A DNA stretch of 54,306 nt from Anaerolineae bacterium (GTDB taxonomy: Bacteria > Chloroflexota > Anaerolineae > J036 > Brachytrichaceae), in assembly GCA_023511655.1 (NCBI GenBank), contig JAIMBB010000005.1, forward strand, positions 1 to 54,306, read 5' to 3'. Shown here in pieces: positions 8,537-18,777 of the stretch. The notes below the pieces were generated by a model. That model saw only the letters and a program-made list of their open reading frames with translations, had not been told where the DNA came from and searched no databases. The translations under genes and the position numbers were made by a program. Within the stretch, counting starts at the first letter, position 1, and each line of letters starts with the position of its first letter.

Positions 8537-10051
8537 ATGGCAGACGCGTTCCTGACGCTGAATCACATCAGCAAGTCATTCGCCGGCGTTCAAGCCCTCG
8601 ATGATGTCAGTCTGGTGGTAAAGCCAGGGGAAGCGCATTGTCTGGTGGGCGAAAACGGATCGGGCAAGTCCACGCTGATCAAAATCATCGCCGGCGTAGT
8701 CACCCCCGACAGCGGCGACATCGTCATCAACGGCAGATCTTTCCAGCGCCTGTATCCGATGGATGCCATCCGCGAAGGCATCCAGGTCATCTATCAGGAC
8801 TTTTCTCTCTTCCCCAACCTCACCGTCGCCGAGAACATCGCGCTGAACTACCAGCTATCGCGCAACGTGCGGGTGGTGCGCTGGGGCCAGGTGCACCAGA
8901 TCGCGCAGACGGCGCTTGACAAAATCGGCGTGCGTCTACCACTGGATGTTGAAGTTGAATCCATCTCCGTCGCCGATAAACAACTGGTGGCCATCTGTCG
9001 CGCGCTGGTTCAAAACGCGCGCCTGATCATCATGGACGAGGCCACCACGGCGTTGACCGAGAAGGAAATCCGCGCCCTGTTCCGCGTCATCCGCAATGTG
9101 CAGCAAGAAGGCGTGGCTGTGTTGTTTGTCAGCCACAAGCTCAACGAGGTGTTGGAGATCGCCGACAAGGTGATGATCATCCGCAACGGCAGGGTGGTCG
9201 TGGATACCGACGTGGCTTCGCTGGACCGGAGCAAGCTGACGTACTACATGACCGGCCGCCAGATCGAAGAAGCGGATTACGACTACCGACCGACGAACGA
9301 ACAGCCGCTCCTGGAGGTCCGCCACCTGAGTTCTCGCGGCAACTTTGAAGATATCTCCTTCGCGCTGCGGCCGGGCGAGATTTTGGGCATCACCGGCCTG
9401 CTGGGCAGCGGCCGCACAGAGCTGGCTTTATCCCTGTTCGGGGTGCTGCCGGTGGATTCGGGCGAAATCCTCATAGACGGTCAGCCCGCTCACGTTCGCG
9501 ACATCCAGAGCGCCATTCATCACGGCATCGGCTACGTCCCTGAAGATCGTTTGACCGAGGGGCTGTTCCTGGATCAATCCATCAGCCGCAATATCGTCAT
9601 CCGCACCATTGATACCCTCACCCGACCCGGCGGCCTGCTATCTATCAGCCAGGTCAACCGTCAGGTCCGCTACTGGGTGGAACAGTTGTCCATCAAGACC
9701 CACGACCCGGAACTGCCGGCCAAGAGCCTGTCGGGCGGCAACCAACAACGGGTGGTGTTGGCCAAGTGGCTGGCCAGCAAGCCGCGCATTCTGATCTTGA
9801 ACGGCCCCACCGTCGGGGTGGATGTCGGCTCCAAGATGGAGTTGCACGAAATCATCAAGAATCTGGCGCGTGAGGGGATTGGCATCCTGGTGATTTCGGA
9901 CGACATTCCCGAGCTGCTGCACCTGTGCAACCGCATTCTGCTGATGCGCCGAGGGCGCGTGGCCGGTGTCTTCGATCGCCCGGAAATCACCGAAGCCGAA
10001 CTGACCGCCCGATTGACCGAAGCCACCTCGATGGCTCGCCCCGCCGGTTAA
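8537..10051 (+). CDS. sugar ABC transporter ATP-binding protein (RbsA/LsrA/MglA type)
   Basis: 504-residue ATPase with two fused nucleotide-binding domains. The first half has Walker [10 protein letters not shown] (38-46) and Walker B LIIMDEA. The second half has the degenerate P-loop [10 protein letters not shown] usual for this family, an intact LSGGNQQR signature, and a Walker B-like [12 protein letters not shown] in which the normal Asp-Glu pair is replaced by Asn-Gly, so the second site is probably inactive. The frame is open well upstream, but that part overlaps the binding-protein gene; ATG 8537 starts the family N-terminus. Second gene of the transport operon. Confidence 0.93.
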   Translation: MADAFLTLNHISKSFAGVQALDDVSLVVKPGEAHCLVGENGSGKSTLIKIIAGVVTPDSGDIVINGRSFQRLYPMDAIREGIQVIYQDFSLFPNLTVAENIALNYQLSRNVRVVRWGQVHQIAQTALDKIGVRLPLDVEVESISVADKQLVAICRALVQNARLIIMDEATTALTEKEIRALFRVIRNVQQEGVAVLFVSHKLNEVLEIADKVMIIRNGRVVVDTDVASLDRSKLTYYMTGRQIEEADYDYRPTNEQPLLEVRHLSSRGNFEDISFALRPGEILGITGLLGSGRTELALSLFGVLPVDSGEILIDGQPAHVRDIQSAIHHGIGYVPEDRLTEGLFLDQSISRNIVIRTIDTLTRPGGLLSISQVNRQVRYWVEQLSIKTHDPELPAKSLSGGNQQRVVLAKWLASKPRILILNGPTVGVDVGSKMELHEIIKNLAREGIGILVISDDIPELLHLCNRILLMRRGRVAGVFDRPEITEAELTARLTEATSMARPAG

Positions 10052-10075
10052 CTTCACGCCTTCCTGTCTGCCGCT

Positions 10076-11116
10076 GTGACGATCGTAGCCATGCTGAAAA
10101 GGATTCTCTCACGACAAGAGACGCTGGTCGGCGTCACCCTGCTCGCACTGTGTCTCACCATCGGCTTCATCAATCCGGTGTTCTGGACGCCGGGCAACTG
10201 GTTCGACCTGGCCCGCAGCGCAACCGTGACCGGCATCTTCGCGATCGGCGTCTTGGTCGTGCTGATATCCGGCGGGATTGACGTTTCATTCACCGCCATC
10301 GCCGTGTTCGCGATGTACACCACGACGGTGATCATGAACAACATCGGGTTCGGCGGCGGGATGTTCGCCTTCTTCCTCATGTCCGCCGGCATCGGCGTCG
10401 TGCTTGGGCTGATCAACGCATTCTTCATCGCCCGCTTCCGCCTGCCCACGCTGATCGTGACGCTGGGCACGCAGAGCCTCTTTCGCGGCTTCCTGCTGTT
10501 CGTGATCGGCAGCAAGATCATTCGCGATCTACCTCCCGGCATGGCCGAGTATTCGGGCGCATTTCTGTTCACCGTCACCGACAGTCGGGGCATCACCGTG
10601 GGGTTGCATTCAGCAGTGCTGTTCCTGGTGGGCGTAGCGATCCTGGCGCAGATCATTTTGCGCTACACCATGCTGGGTCGCAGCATCTATGCCCTGGGCG
10701 GCTCGCGCGAAGCTGCCGAGCGCGCCGGCTTCAACATCGCGCACACGCAAGTTTTCATCTACGCGTTCGTCGGCCTGCTGGCCGGCCTGGCCGGCATGAT
10801 CTACGGCGGCCTGAACCGTCAAGCCAACGCCCAGGACATCGTGGGGCAGGAGCTGGACGTGATCGCCGCCACTGTGCTGGGCGGGGCGTCCATCACCGGA
10901 GGCCGCGGCAGCGTCATCGGCACGTTGCTGGGAGTGACCCTGGTGACGGTGTTGAGCAACAGCCTGATTTTGATGGGCATCCCGTCCATCTGGCAGCGCG
11001 TGGTGATCGGCGCCATCATCATCATCGGCACCGCCGTGCCCGCCATCCGTGCGCTGCGCGCCGGCCGGCGGGCCAACGTGGAAATCGAGCCTGTTCTCGC
11101 GGAGCAACGATCATGA
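10076..11116 (+). CDS. sugar ABC transporter permease (RbsC-like), first
   Basis: 346-residue membrane protein with about ten hydrophobic segments and the BPD_transp_2 signature of ribose/AI-2-type permeases: GVLVVLISGGIDVSF, GLINAFFIARFRLPTLIVT, YALGGSREAAERAGF and ATVLGGASITGGRGS. A GTG start at 10076 is given; ATG at 10091 is equally possible and neither has a clear Shine-Dalgarno. It pairs with the second permease, whose ATG overlaps this stop by four bases (ATGA). Confidence 0.92.
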   Translation: MTIVAMLKRILSRQETLVGVTLLALCLTIGFINPVFWTPGNWFDLARSATVTGIFAIGVLVVLISGGIDVSFTAIAVFAMYTTTVIMNNIGFGGGMFAFFLMSAGIGVVLGLINAFFIARFRLPTLIVTLGTQSLFRGFLLFVIGSKIIRDLPPGMAEYSGAFLFTVTDSRGITVGLHSAVLFLVGVAILAQIILRYTMLGRSIYALGGSREAAERAGFNIAHTQVFIYAFVGLLAGLAGMIYGGLNRQANAQDIVGQELDVIAATVLGGASITGGRGSVIGTLLGVTLVTVLSNSLILMGIPSIWQRVVIGAIIIIGTAVPAIRALRAGRRANVEIEPVLAEQRS

Positions 11117-12162
11117 GCGCACCTGACGCCAGCTACAAGCCTCTCCCCAAAGCGCGCCTGGCGCTGGATGGTAATCTGCTGCGTTTGCTCATCGCCTGCG
11201 TCACCATCTTCGTGGCCATGAGCCTGCTCAAGCCGGATGTCTTCCCCACGCCGGAGAACTTCCTTTCGATGGGCAGCCAGTTCCCGGAGATAGGCATCCT
11301 GGCCATCGCCATCATGATCACGATGTTGACCGGGGGCATTGACCTTTCGGTGGTCAGCGTGGCTAACCTGTCCGGTGTGCTGGCCGCCCTGGTCATTCGC
11401 GCCTTGATTCCCCCCAATGCCACGGATGGTCAGGTGATCCTCGGCCTGATCATTGCGGTGGCTGTAGCCTTTCTGGCCGGCGCCGTCGCCGGCTTGATCA
11501 ACGGCGCGCTGATCGCCTACGTCAACCTCACCCCCATCCTGGCTACCCTGGGCACCATGACTCTATACACCGGCTTGACCGTCGCCATGACGCGCGGGAA
11601 CGCTGTCTTCGCCGAGAACCGTCTGACGTTCATCGGCACGGCCAACCTGCTGGGGATCATTCCCATCCCGCTGGTGATCTTCGCCGTAGTGGTGGTCATC
11701 TTTGCCGTGGTGTTGAACCGCACCTCATTTGGCCTCAAGCTTTACATGCTGGGCAGCAACATGAACGCAGCGCGCTTCTCCGGGATCAACGTCCGGCGCG
11801 TGTTGCTGATGACCTACATGCTCAGCGGGCTGCTGGCCGCGGTGGTGGCCATCATCTTTCTGGGGCGCAACAACTCGGCCAAGTGGGATTTTGCCCCCTC
11901 GTATGTGTTGCAGGCGATCGTGGTGGCGGTGCTGGCCGGCGTCAACCCCAGCGGCGGATCAGGGCGCATCGCCGGCATCGTGCTGGCCATCCTGGCCCTG
12001 CAATTCGTGTCCACCGGCATGAACATGCTGTTGTTCACCATCAGCGGCGGACAGTTCTTCAAAGAGTTTGCCTGGGGCGCCTTGTTGCTCATCATCATGG
12101 TCGCCAACTCGTACAGCGAAGGGCGGCGTCTTTCTCCCAGGCACAAACCAAAAACCGACTGA
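11113..12162 (+). CDS. sugar ABC transporter permease (RbsC-like), second
   Basis: 349-residue permease of the same family as the upstream gene, with IAIMITMLTGGIDLSVVS, GLINGALIAYVNLTPILATLG, YMLGSNMNAARFSG and AVLAGVNPSGGSGR. The translational overlap ATGA with the first permease indicates a heteromeric channel, as in LsrC/LsrD or RhaP/RhaQ systems. It ends 45 bases before the pentulose kinase gene. Confidence 0.92.
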   Translation: MSAPDASYKPLPKARLALDGNLLRLLIACVTIFVAMSLLKPDVFPTPENFLSMGSQFPEIGILAIAIMITMLTGGIDLSVVSVANLSGVLAALVIRALIPPNATDGQVILGLIIAVAVAFLAGAVAGLINGALIAYVNLTPILATLGTMTLYTGLTVAMTRGNAVFAENRLTFIGTANLLGIIPIPLVIFAVVVVIFAVVLNRTSFGLKLYMLGSNMNAARFSGINVRRVLLMTYMLSGLLAAVVAIIFLGRNNSAKWDFAPSYVLQAIVVAVLAGVNPSGGSGRIAGIVLAILALQFVSTGMNMLLFTISGGQFFKEFAWGALLLIIMVANSYSEGRRLSPRHKPKTD

Positions 12163-12207
12163 GTGAGCTACGCCATTTGATCCCCTTGAGGCTGTGATGG
12201 AGCTGAC

Positions 12208-13784
<1,577 letters not shown>

Positions 13785-13788
<4 letters not shown>

Positions 13789-14756
13789 ATCACGAGTTTG
13801 CCTGTCAGGCGTTGCGTCACATGGTGCGCATTCGCCTGTTCGAAGAACGCACGCTGGAAGTGCTGATGCAGGGCAAGTTGGCCAGCACCATGTGCCATGT
13901 CAGCATCGGCCAGGAAGCGGTGGCCGCCGGCGTATGCATGGCCATGCAGCCCAACGACTACATCACCAGCACCCATCGCGGCCATGGCCACCTCATCGCG
14001 CGCGGCGGCGATCTGGGCCGCATGATGGCCGAGCTAATGGGCAAGGCCACTGGCTACTGTAAAGGCCGAGGCGGCTCCATGCACATTACCGATGTTGCGC
14101 TAGGCCACCTGGGCGCCAATGGCATCGTAGGCGGCCACATTGGGATCGCCGTCGGCGCGGCGCTGTGGTCGAAGCTATCCGGCAATCAGGCCGTCACCGT
14201 GTGCATGTTCGGCGATGGCGCCGTCACCGAGGGCGTGTTTCACGAGGCGTTGAACATGGCGGCGGTTTATCAACTCCCCGCCGTGTTCGTGTGCGAGAAC
14301 AACCAATACGCCATGTCGTTGCCGTGGACCAAAGCAACCCCACCGGTGAGCTTCAAGACGCGCGCCGACGCCTACGCCACGCCCGGCGTGGATGTGGACG
14401 GCCAGGATCCACTGGCCGTGTATTGCGCAGCCGCACAAGCGATCGCCCACGCCCGCGCCGGCGGCGGCCCCACGTTGATCGGCGCACACACGTATCGCTT
14501 CCTGGGCCACTCGCGAGGCGACCCCTCAGCCTATCGCGATCCCGAAGAGGAAAGGCAGTGGCGCGCCCGCGATCCAATCGCCTTGTTCAAGGCGCGCGCC
14601 CTGGACGAAGGTTGGTTGACGCCTGATGACATGCAGACCATTGAAGCCGAGGCGCAAAGATCCTTGGATGAAGCCGTTCGCTTTGCCGAGGAAAGCCCCG
14701 CCGCACCTGACGAAGTAGCTTTTGAGGACGTTTACTTCCCGACAGCCCATTCGTAA
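13785..14756 (+). CDS. thiamine-dependent dehydrogenase E1 component, alpha subunit (PdhA/AcoA-like)
   Basis: 323 residues. The thiamine-diphosphate motif is intact: GDGAVTEG (143-150) through ENNQYAMS (Asn172-Asn173). RGHGH (65-69) and GRGGSMH (95-101) are typical of acetoin/pyruvate dehydrogenase E1 alpha; the short length and lack of a phosphorylation-site insertion fit the bacterial AcoA type. With the beta subunit it would decarboxylate a 2-oxoacid, or cleave an alpha-hydroxyketone, and transfer the acyl group to lipoamide. The kinase/ABC/DhaKL context favours a sugar-derived hydroxyketone over pyruvate (inference). Confidence 0.9.
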
Positions 14757-14789
14757 ATCTTTTCACCCATCCACACAGCAAGCCCGACC

Positions 14790-15788
14790 ATGACGATGAT
14801 GATGTTCCGCGACGCGCTGCGCCAGGCGCTACGGGAAGAGATGCAACGCGACCCACGCGTGTTTCTACTAGGGGAAGACATCGGCCGCTACGGGGGCGCC
14901 TATGCTGTAACCAAAGGATTGTTGGAGGAGTTCGGGCCACAGCGCGTGATTGATACGCCCATGTCCGAGGGGACCATCGTCGGCGCGGCGGTCGGCGCAG
15001 CTATGACTGGCGGCCGGCCGGTGGCCGAAATCATGTACGTGGACTTCCTGGCCTATGCCATGGATCAGCTGGTCAACCAGGCTGCCAAAATCCACTACAT
15101 GTTCGGCGGGCAAATTCACGTGCCGATAGTGGTGCGCACGCAACAAGGCACCGGACGCGGCGCCGGCGCCCAACATAGCCAGAGCCTGGAAGCCTGGTTC
15201 GTCCACATCCCCGGCCTCAAGGTCGTTGCCCCGGCCACGCCGGAAGACGCCAAAGGGCTGCTCAAATCGGCCATCCGCGACGGCAATCCGGTCGTCTTCC
15301 TGGAACACAAAGGTCTATATGCCATAAAGGGTGAGGTGCCCGATCACGAATACCTGATACCGATCGGCCGCGCGCGCGTGGCCCGGCCCGGCAGCGACAT
15401 CACGCTGATCAGCTATTCGCGCACCATGTATCTTGCGCTAGAAGCGGCCGACGCGCTGGCGCAATCGGGGATTCAGGCCGAGGTGATTGACCTGCGCACG
15501 CTCAAACCGCTGGATATGGAAACGATCATCGCTTCGGTCAAGCACACCCGGCGCGCCGTGGTCATTCACGAAGCCAGCCTGACTGCCGGCCTGGGCGCCG
15601 AGATCGCCAGCCGGCTATCCGAGGCGCTGTTCGGCCGATTGGCTGCGCCGGTGCGGCGCGTGGCTGCCCTCGACATCCCCCTGCCGGCCAACTCGCACCT
15701 GGAGAAGCTGATCGTGCCAGATACAGCACGCATCGTTCGAGCCGCGCAGGAGACCCTGGGCTACACTGTGAAGGAGACAACTGCATGA
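14790..15788 (+). CDS. thiamine-dependent dehydrogenase E1 component, beta subunit (PdhB/AcoB-like)
   Basis: 332 residues with the E1 beta landmarks LGEDIGRYGGAY, DTPMSEGTIVGAAVG, GGRPVAEIMYVDF, RTQQGTGRGAGAQHSQSLEAW and EVIDLRTLKPLD. It forms the heterotetramer with the alpha subunit; the C-terminal domain binds the lipoyl carrier. The ATG context is weak but only 33 bases separate it from the alpha gene. Its stop overlaps the lipoyl-protein start by four bases (ATGA). Confidence 0.93.
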   Translation: MTMMMFRDALRQALREEMQRDPRVFLLGEDIGRYGGAYAVTKGLLEEFGPQRVIDTPMSEGTIVGAAVGAAMTGGRPVAEIMYVDFLAYAMDQLVNQAAKIHYMFGGQIHVPIVVRTQQGTGRGAGAQHSQSLEAWFVHIPGLKVVAPATPEDAKGLLKSAIRDGNPVVFLEHKGLYAIKGEVPDHEYLIPIGRARVARPGSDITLISYSRTMYLALEAADALAQSGIQAEVIDLRTLKPLDMETIIASVKHTRRAVVIHEASLTAGLGAEIASRLSEALFGRLAAPVRRVAALDIPLPANSHLEKLIVPDTARIVRAAQETLGYTVKETTA

Positions 15789-16051
15789 GTTCCCGCAAGC
15801 TTATCCCCATCGTCATGCCACCGTTGGGCGATAGCGCCGATGAATCGCGCATCGTGCGCTGGTTCAAAGCAGAGGGCGAGCCGGTGCGCAAAGGCGAGCC
15901 GCTGTTCGAAGTCGAAACCGACAAAACCACCTTGCAAGTGGAAGCCTACGCCACCGGCACGCTGGCCGAGATCTCGGTTGGGGCCGATCAGACCGCGCAG
16001 GTCGGCCAGACGGTGGGATGGATCAGTCAGGACGCACCGGCCAATGCTTAG
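15785..16051 (+). CDS. stand-alone lipoyl (biotinyl/lipoyl) domain protein
   Basis: 88 residues covering one lipoyl domain only: MPPLGDSADESRIVRWF, then FEVETDKTTLQVEA with the modifiable Lys47, and a closing VGQTVGWI. No peripheral-subunit-binding or catalytic E2 acyltransferase domain follows; the next gene is DhaK. It is translationally coupled to E1 beta (ATGA overlap), so it is most likely the acyl/electron acceptor of this E1. How the acyl group is passed on is unclear: an E2 core and E3 encoded elsewhere would be needed. Confidence 0.88.
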   Translation: MSSRKLIPIVMPPLGDSADESRIVRWFKAEGEPVRKGEPLFEVETDKTTLQVEAYATGTLAEISVGADQTAQVGQTVGWISQDAPANA

Positions 16052-16072
16052 GATGGAAACATACGGCTGTGA

Positions 16073-16079
16073 AAAGGAG
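16073..16079 (+). promoter_or_regulatory. Shine-Dalgarno deciding the dhaK-like start
   Basis: AAAGGAG lies 4 bases before ATG 16084. It selects that start over an in-frame ATG at 16018 that overlaps the lipoyl gene. Confidence 0.7.
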
Positions 16080-16083
16080 CATC

Positions 16084-17079
16084 ATGAAAAAGATTCTGAA
16101 TGACCCCAAGAACTTCGTGCCGGAGATGCTAGACGGTTTGCTGAAAGCACATCCCGACCAATTGACCTACGCCGGCAATGACGTGCACTGCATTGTGCGC
16201 GCCGATGCACCGGTGACGGGCAAAGTGGCCCTGGCAACCGGTGGCGGCTCAGGCCACCTGCCCGTGTTCCTGGGCTACGTCGGCAAAGGCATGCTGGACG
16301 GCTGCGCGGTGGGCGACGTGTTTCAATCTCCCAGCGCCGATCAGATGCTGGAAGTCACCCGTCGCATTCACGGCGGCAGAGGTGTGGTGTATATCTACGG
16401 CAACTATGGGGGCGACATCATGAACTTCGACATGGCCGCCGAGATGGCCGGCATGGAAGATATCGAAGTGCGCACCGTCTTGGTGAAGGATGACGTGGTA
16501 TCGAACGCCGATCCCGACAAGCGGCGCGGTGTGGCCGGCATGGTGTTCGCCTTCAAGTGCGCCGGCGCAAAAGCCGACCTGGGCGGCTCGCTGGACGAAG
16601 TGGAGGCCGTGGCTAGAAAAGCGCTGGCTAACCTGCGCACGATGGGTGTAGCCCTCACCCCTTGTATCGTCCCTCAGGTGGGCAAGCCAACCTTCACCCT
16701 GGGCGAGGGCGAGATGGAGATGGGCATGGGCATCCACGGCGAGCCGGGCGTCAGCCGCGAGAGCCTGAAGCCAGCGGATGAGATCGCCGACCGCATGCTG
16801 GCTGCCATCCGCAGCGAACTAACGCTGAGCGCCGGCGACCCCGTAGCGGTCATGGTGAACGGCCTGGGCGCAACACCGCCTGAAGAGCTATACATCGTGT
16901 ATCGCAAAGTGCATGACATTTTGAGCGCAGATGGCGTTCGCACTCATCGCGCCTACGTGGGTGAATACGCCACCAGCATGGAGATGGCCGGTTGCTCGCT
17001 AACGGTCTTCAAGCTGGACGATGAGCTGGCCGCCTTACTCGACCATCCCGCCCATACTCCCTTCTTCACCCAGGTTTAA
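16084..17079 (+). CDS. dhaK: dihydroxyacetone kinase subunit DhaK-like
   Basis: 331-residue DhaK-fold protein that binds a short ketose covalently. Seen: GGGSGH (53-58), YGNYGGDIMNFD with the Asp (111) that aligns with the DhaK catalytic Asp, and GIHGEPG with His218, the residue forming the hemiaminal with dihydroxyacetone. The family also includes erythrulose kinases. It is followed 29 bases later by a DhaL-type nucleotide-binding subunit. No DhaM/phosphotransferase subunit is nearby, so the phosphoryl donor is either a PTS encoded elsewhere or ATP. Confidence 0.92.
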   Translation: MKKILNDPKNFVPEMLDGLLKAHPDQLTYAGNDVHCIVRADAPVTGKVALATGGGSGHLPVFLGYVGKGMLDGCAVGDVFQSPSADQMLEVTRRIHGGRGVVYIYGNYGGDIMNFDMAAEMAGMEDIEVRTVLVKDDVVSNADPDKRRGVAGMVFAFKCAGAKADLGGSLDEVEAVARKALANLRTMGVALTPCIVPQVGKPTFTLGEGEMEMGMGIHGEPGVSRESLKPADEIADRMLAAIRSELTLSAGDPVAVMVNGLGATPPEELYIVYRKVHDILSADGVRTHRAYVGEYATSMEMAGCSLTVFKLDDELAALLDHPAHTPFFTQV

Positions 17080-17108
17080 ACCCATTTGCATAGAAGTTGG
17101 CCGAAATC

Positions 17109-17735
17109 ATGATTACCCCTTCGCAGGTCGTCGAAGCGCTTGAGCGCGTAGGCCGTAGGCTGATCGCGCTGAGGGACATCCTCAACGAACTGGATGCTGC
17201 CGTGGGCGATGGTGACCTGGGCTTGAGCATGAGCAAAGGCGGCGAGGCGCTGCTGGAGTTCGTCCGAACCACGCCACTCAATGAGGGCGATGACATCGGA
17301 AAGTATCTGGCCAGCGCCGGCATGGCCTTCAACCGCGCCGCCCCCAGCACAATGGGCACGCTGCTGGCCACGGCGCTGATGCGCATGGGCAAGGAAGCTA
17401 AAGGCACCACGGCGCTCGACGCGGGCTTGCTGGCCCGCATGCTGACTGCCGCCGACCAGGGCATCCAGGAACGCGGTAAGGCCAAGCCTGGTGACAAAAC
17501 CATCGTGGATGCGTTGCATCCGGCTGCCGAAGCGTTTGCCTCGGCCATTGCCGCCGATGCAGCGCTGCCCGCAGCCGCTGCCGCCATGCTGAAGGCCGCC
17601 GAACAGGGCCGCGACGCAGCCATCGCGCTACGCAGCAACGTCGGCCGCGCCAGTTGGGTCGGCGAACGCACCGTCAACCGCGTGGACCCCGGAACCGCCC
17701 TGTGCGTCGAAATCTTGAAGAGCCTCGCCGAGTAG
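17109..17735 (+). CDS. dhaL: dihydroxyacetone kinase subunit DhaL-like
   Basis: 208-residue DhaL-type nucleotide-binding subunit. The three metal-binding aspartates are present in LDAAVGDGDLG (Asp29, Asp34, Asp36), as are GDKTIVDAL and the C-terminal GRASWVGERT...DPG lid. An in-frame TTG at 17097 exists, but ATG 17109 gives the standard N-terminus. With DhaK it should phosphorylate dihydroxyacetone or a related tri/tetrulose. It is the last gene of the plus-strand operon and is followed by hairpins at 17751-17767 and 17850-17876. Confidence 0.92.
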   Translation: MITPSQVVEALERVGRRLIALRDILNELDAAVGDGDLGLSMSKGGEALLEFVRTTPLNEGDDIGKYLASAGMAFNRAAPSTMGTLLATALMRMGKEAKGTTALDAGLLARMLTAADQGIQERGKAKPGDKTIVDALHPAAEAFASAIAADAALPAAAAAMLKAAEQGRDAAIALRSNVGRASWVGERTVNRVDPGTALCVEILKSLAE

Positions 17736-17750
17736 ATCGGGTTGCATCTT

Positions 17751-17767
17751 TGGGGTGTAAAACCCCA
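17751..17767. terminator. small hairpin after dhaL
   Basis: Perfect 6-base stem TGGGGT / ACCCCA with loop GTAAA, 15 bases after the dhaL stop. There is no T-run, so its terminator role is tentative. Confidence 0.4.
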
Positions 17768-17849
17768 CGCTGCCGGGCATAGACCCCGTTGCGTGCTTGA
17801 AACGGAAGCGCTGCGGACTCGTGCCCGCTGGTCAGAACGCGCCCTGCGA

Positions 17850-17876
17850 GCCGGCTCGGTTGCCTCTCGAGCCGGC
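17850..17876. terminator. GC-rich hairpin between convergent dhaL and isomerase genes
   Basis: Perfect 9-base inverted repeat GCCGGCTCG / CGAGCCGGC with a 9-base loop, 14 bases from the isomerase stop (minus strand). Strong stem, no T-run; a bidirectional terminator is plausible. Confidence 0.5.
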
Positions 17877-17890
17877 CGCCGACACGAGCA

Positions 17891-18649
17891 TCACCCCAGC
17901 CAGCCGCGCGCGGCGATGTTCTGATAGCTTCGCCGCGCGCTCTCGAGCTCGCCCTTTGGGCAAATGTCCTGCTCGACGATATACCAGTCCACACCACTGG
18001 CGTCGCCGGCGACGAAGATCGCATCGAAGTCCAGGATGCCATCGCCAACGATCTCGAAGGTGTGAGAGGGATCGGCTGTCATGTCCTTGATGTGGATCAG
18101 AGGCACGCGACCGGCCAGCTTCTTGATATAGGCGACCGGGTCTTCCCCACCCTTCTTCACCCAGTACACATCGAGCTGCGATTTGATCAACGACGGGTCG
18201 GTATTGTCGAAAAGCTGGTCGAAGCCGTATTTGCCGTTAGGCAGTCGCTCGAACTCGAAGGCATGGTTGTGGTAGTGAAAGACCAGGCCGTGTTTCTGCG
18301 CTTGAAGCGCTGCCTTCTCCATCATCTTGCCGGCGCGCAGCCAGCCGGCCTCGTTGCGATACGACTCCGGCAGCCAGGCCACACCAACGTAGCCTGCCCC
18401 CAAGATGGCGTAACTTTCGAGCAGTTGTTCGAACCCACTGCCCAGGGCATCTATGCCCACATGACCACTGATCATCTGGAGGCCGAGATCATCCAGCACG
18501 CGCCGGAGTTCTCTGGCGCTGTGTCCACCCATGTTGCCGGCGAGCTCAACACCCTGGTAGCCGATCTTGGCCACTTCCCTGAGCGTGCCAATGAAGTCTC
18601 GTTTGAGCGTCTCTCGAACGGTATACAGTTGCAGTGCTATTTTGCGCAT
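17891..18649 (-). CDS. sugar phosphate isomerase/epimerase (TIM barrel)
   Basis: 252-residue xylose-isomerase-like TIM-barrel protein starting MRKIALQLYTVRE. Metal/active-site elements seen: GVELAG (Glu), FHYHNHAFEFE (His/Glu), KSQLDVYWV (Asp), LIHIKDM (His/Lys/Asp) and WYIVEQD (Glu). This pattern is common in inosose dehydratase/hydroxypyruvate isomerase/erythrulose-phosphate isomerase relatives. It converges on the DhaKL operon and lies downstream of the AraB-type kinase, suggesting ketose metabolism (inference). No clear Shine-Dalgarno precedes the ATG. Confidence 0.87.
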   Translation of the reverse strand: MRKIALQLYTVRETLKRDFIGTLREVAKIGYQGVELAGNMGGHSARELRRVLDDLGLQMISGHVGIDALGSGFEQLLESYAILGAGYVGVAWLPESYRNEAGWLRAGKMMEKAALQAQKHGLVFHYHNHAFEFERLPNGKYGFDQLFDNTDPSLIKSQLDVYWVKKGGEDPVAYIKKLAGRVPLIHIKDMTADPSHTFEIVGDGILDFDAIFVAGDASGVDWYIVEQDICPKGELESARRSYQNIAARGWLG

Positions 18650-18676
18650 GATTGGTGATGACCCGCGACCGAGACC

Positions 18677-18708
18677 TGACGACTTGACGACTTAATGACT
18701 TGATGACC
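18677..18708. repeat. degenerate octamer tandem repeat
   Basis: Four consecutive 8-base units on the + strand: TGACGACT, TGACGACT, TAATGACT, TGATGACC. It lies in the 106-base gap between the ribulokinase and isomerase genes. Confidence 0.75.
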
Positions 18709-18753
18709 TGGAACCCGATCAGCAACCTTTCATCTTATCAGCCATCAGTAGCC

Positions 18754-18777
18754 AGTCACGAGTCGCGAGTCATGAGT
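18754..18777. repeat. degenerate heptamer tandem repeat running through the araB stop
   Basis: Units AGTCACG, AGTCGCG, AGTCATG, AGT on the + strand. The last seven codons and the stop of the ribulokinase (ending MTRDS) are encoded by this array. Confidence 0.75.

Noticed and set aside
18677-18777. Tandem arrays as a CRISPR array
   Set aside because: Units are 7-8 bases, contiguous and without spacers; no cas genes are present.
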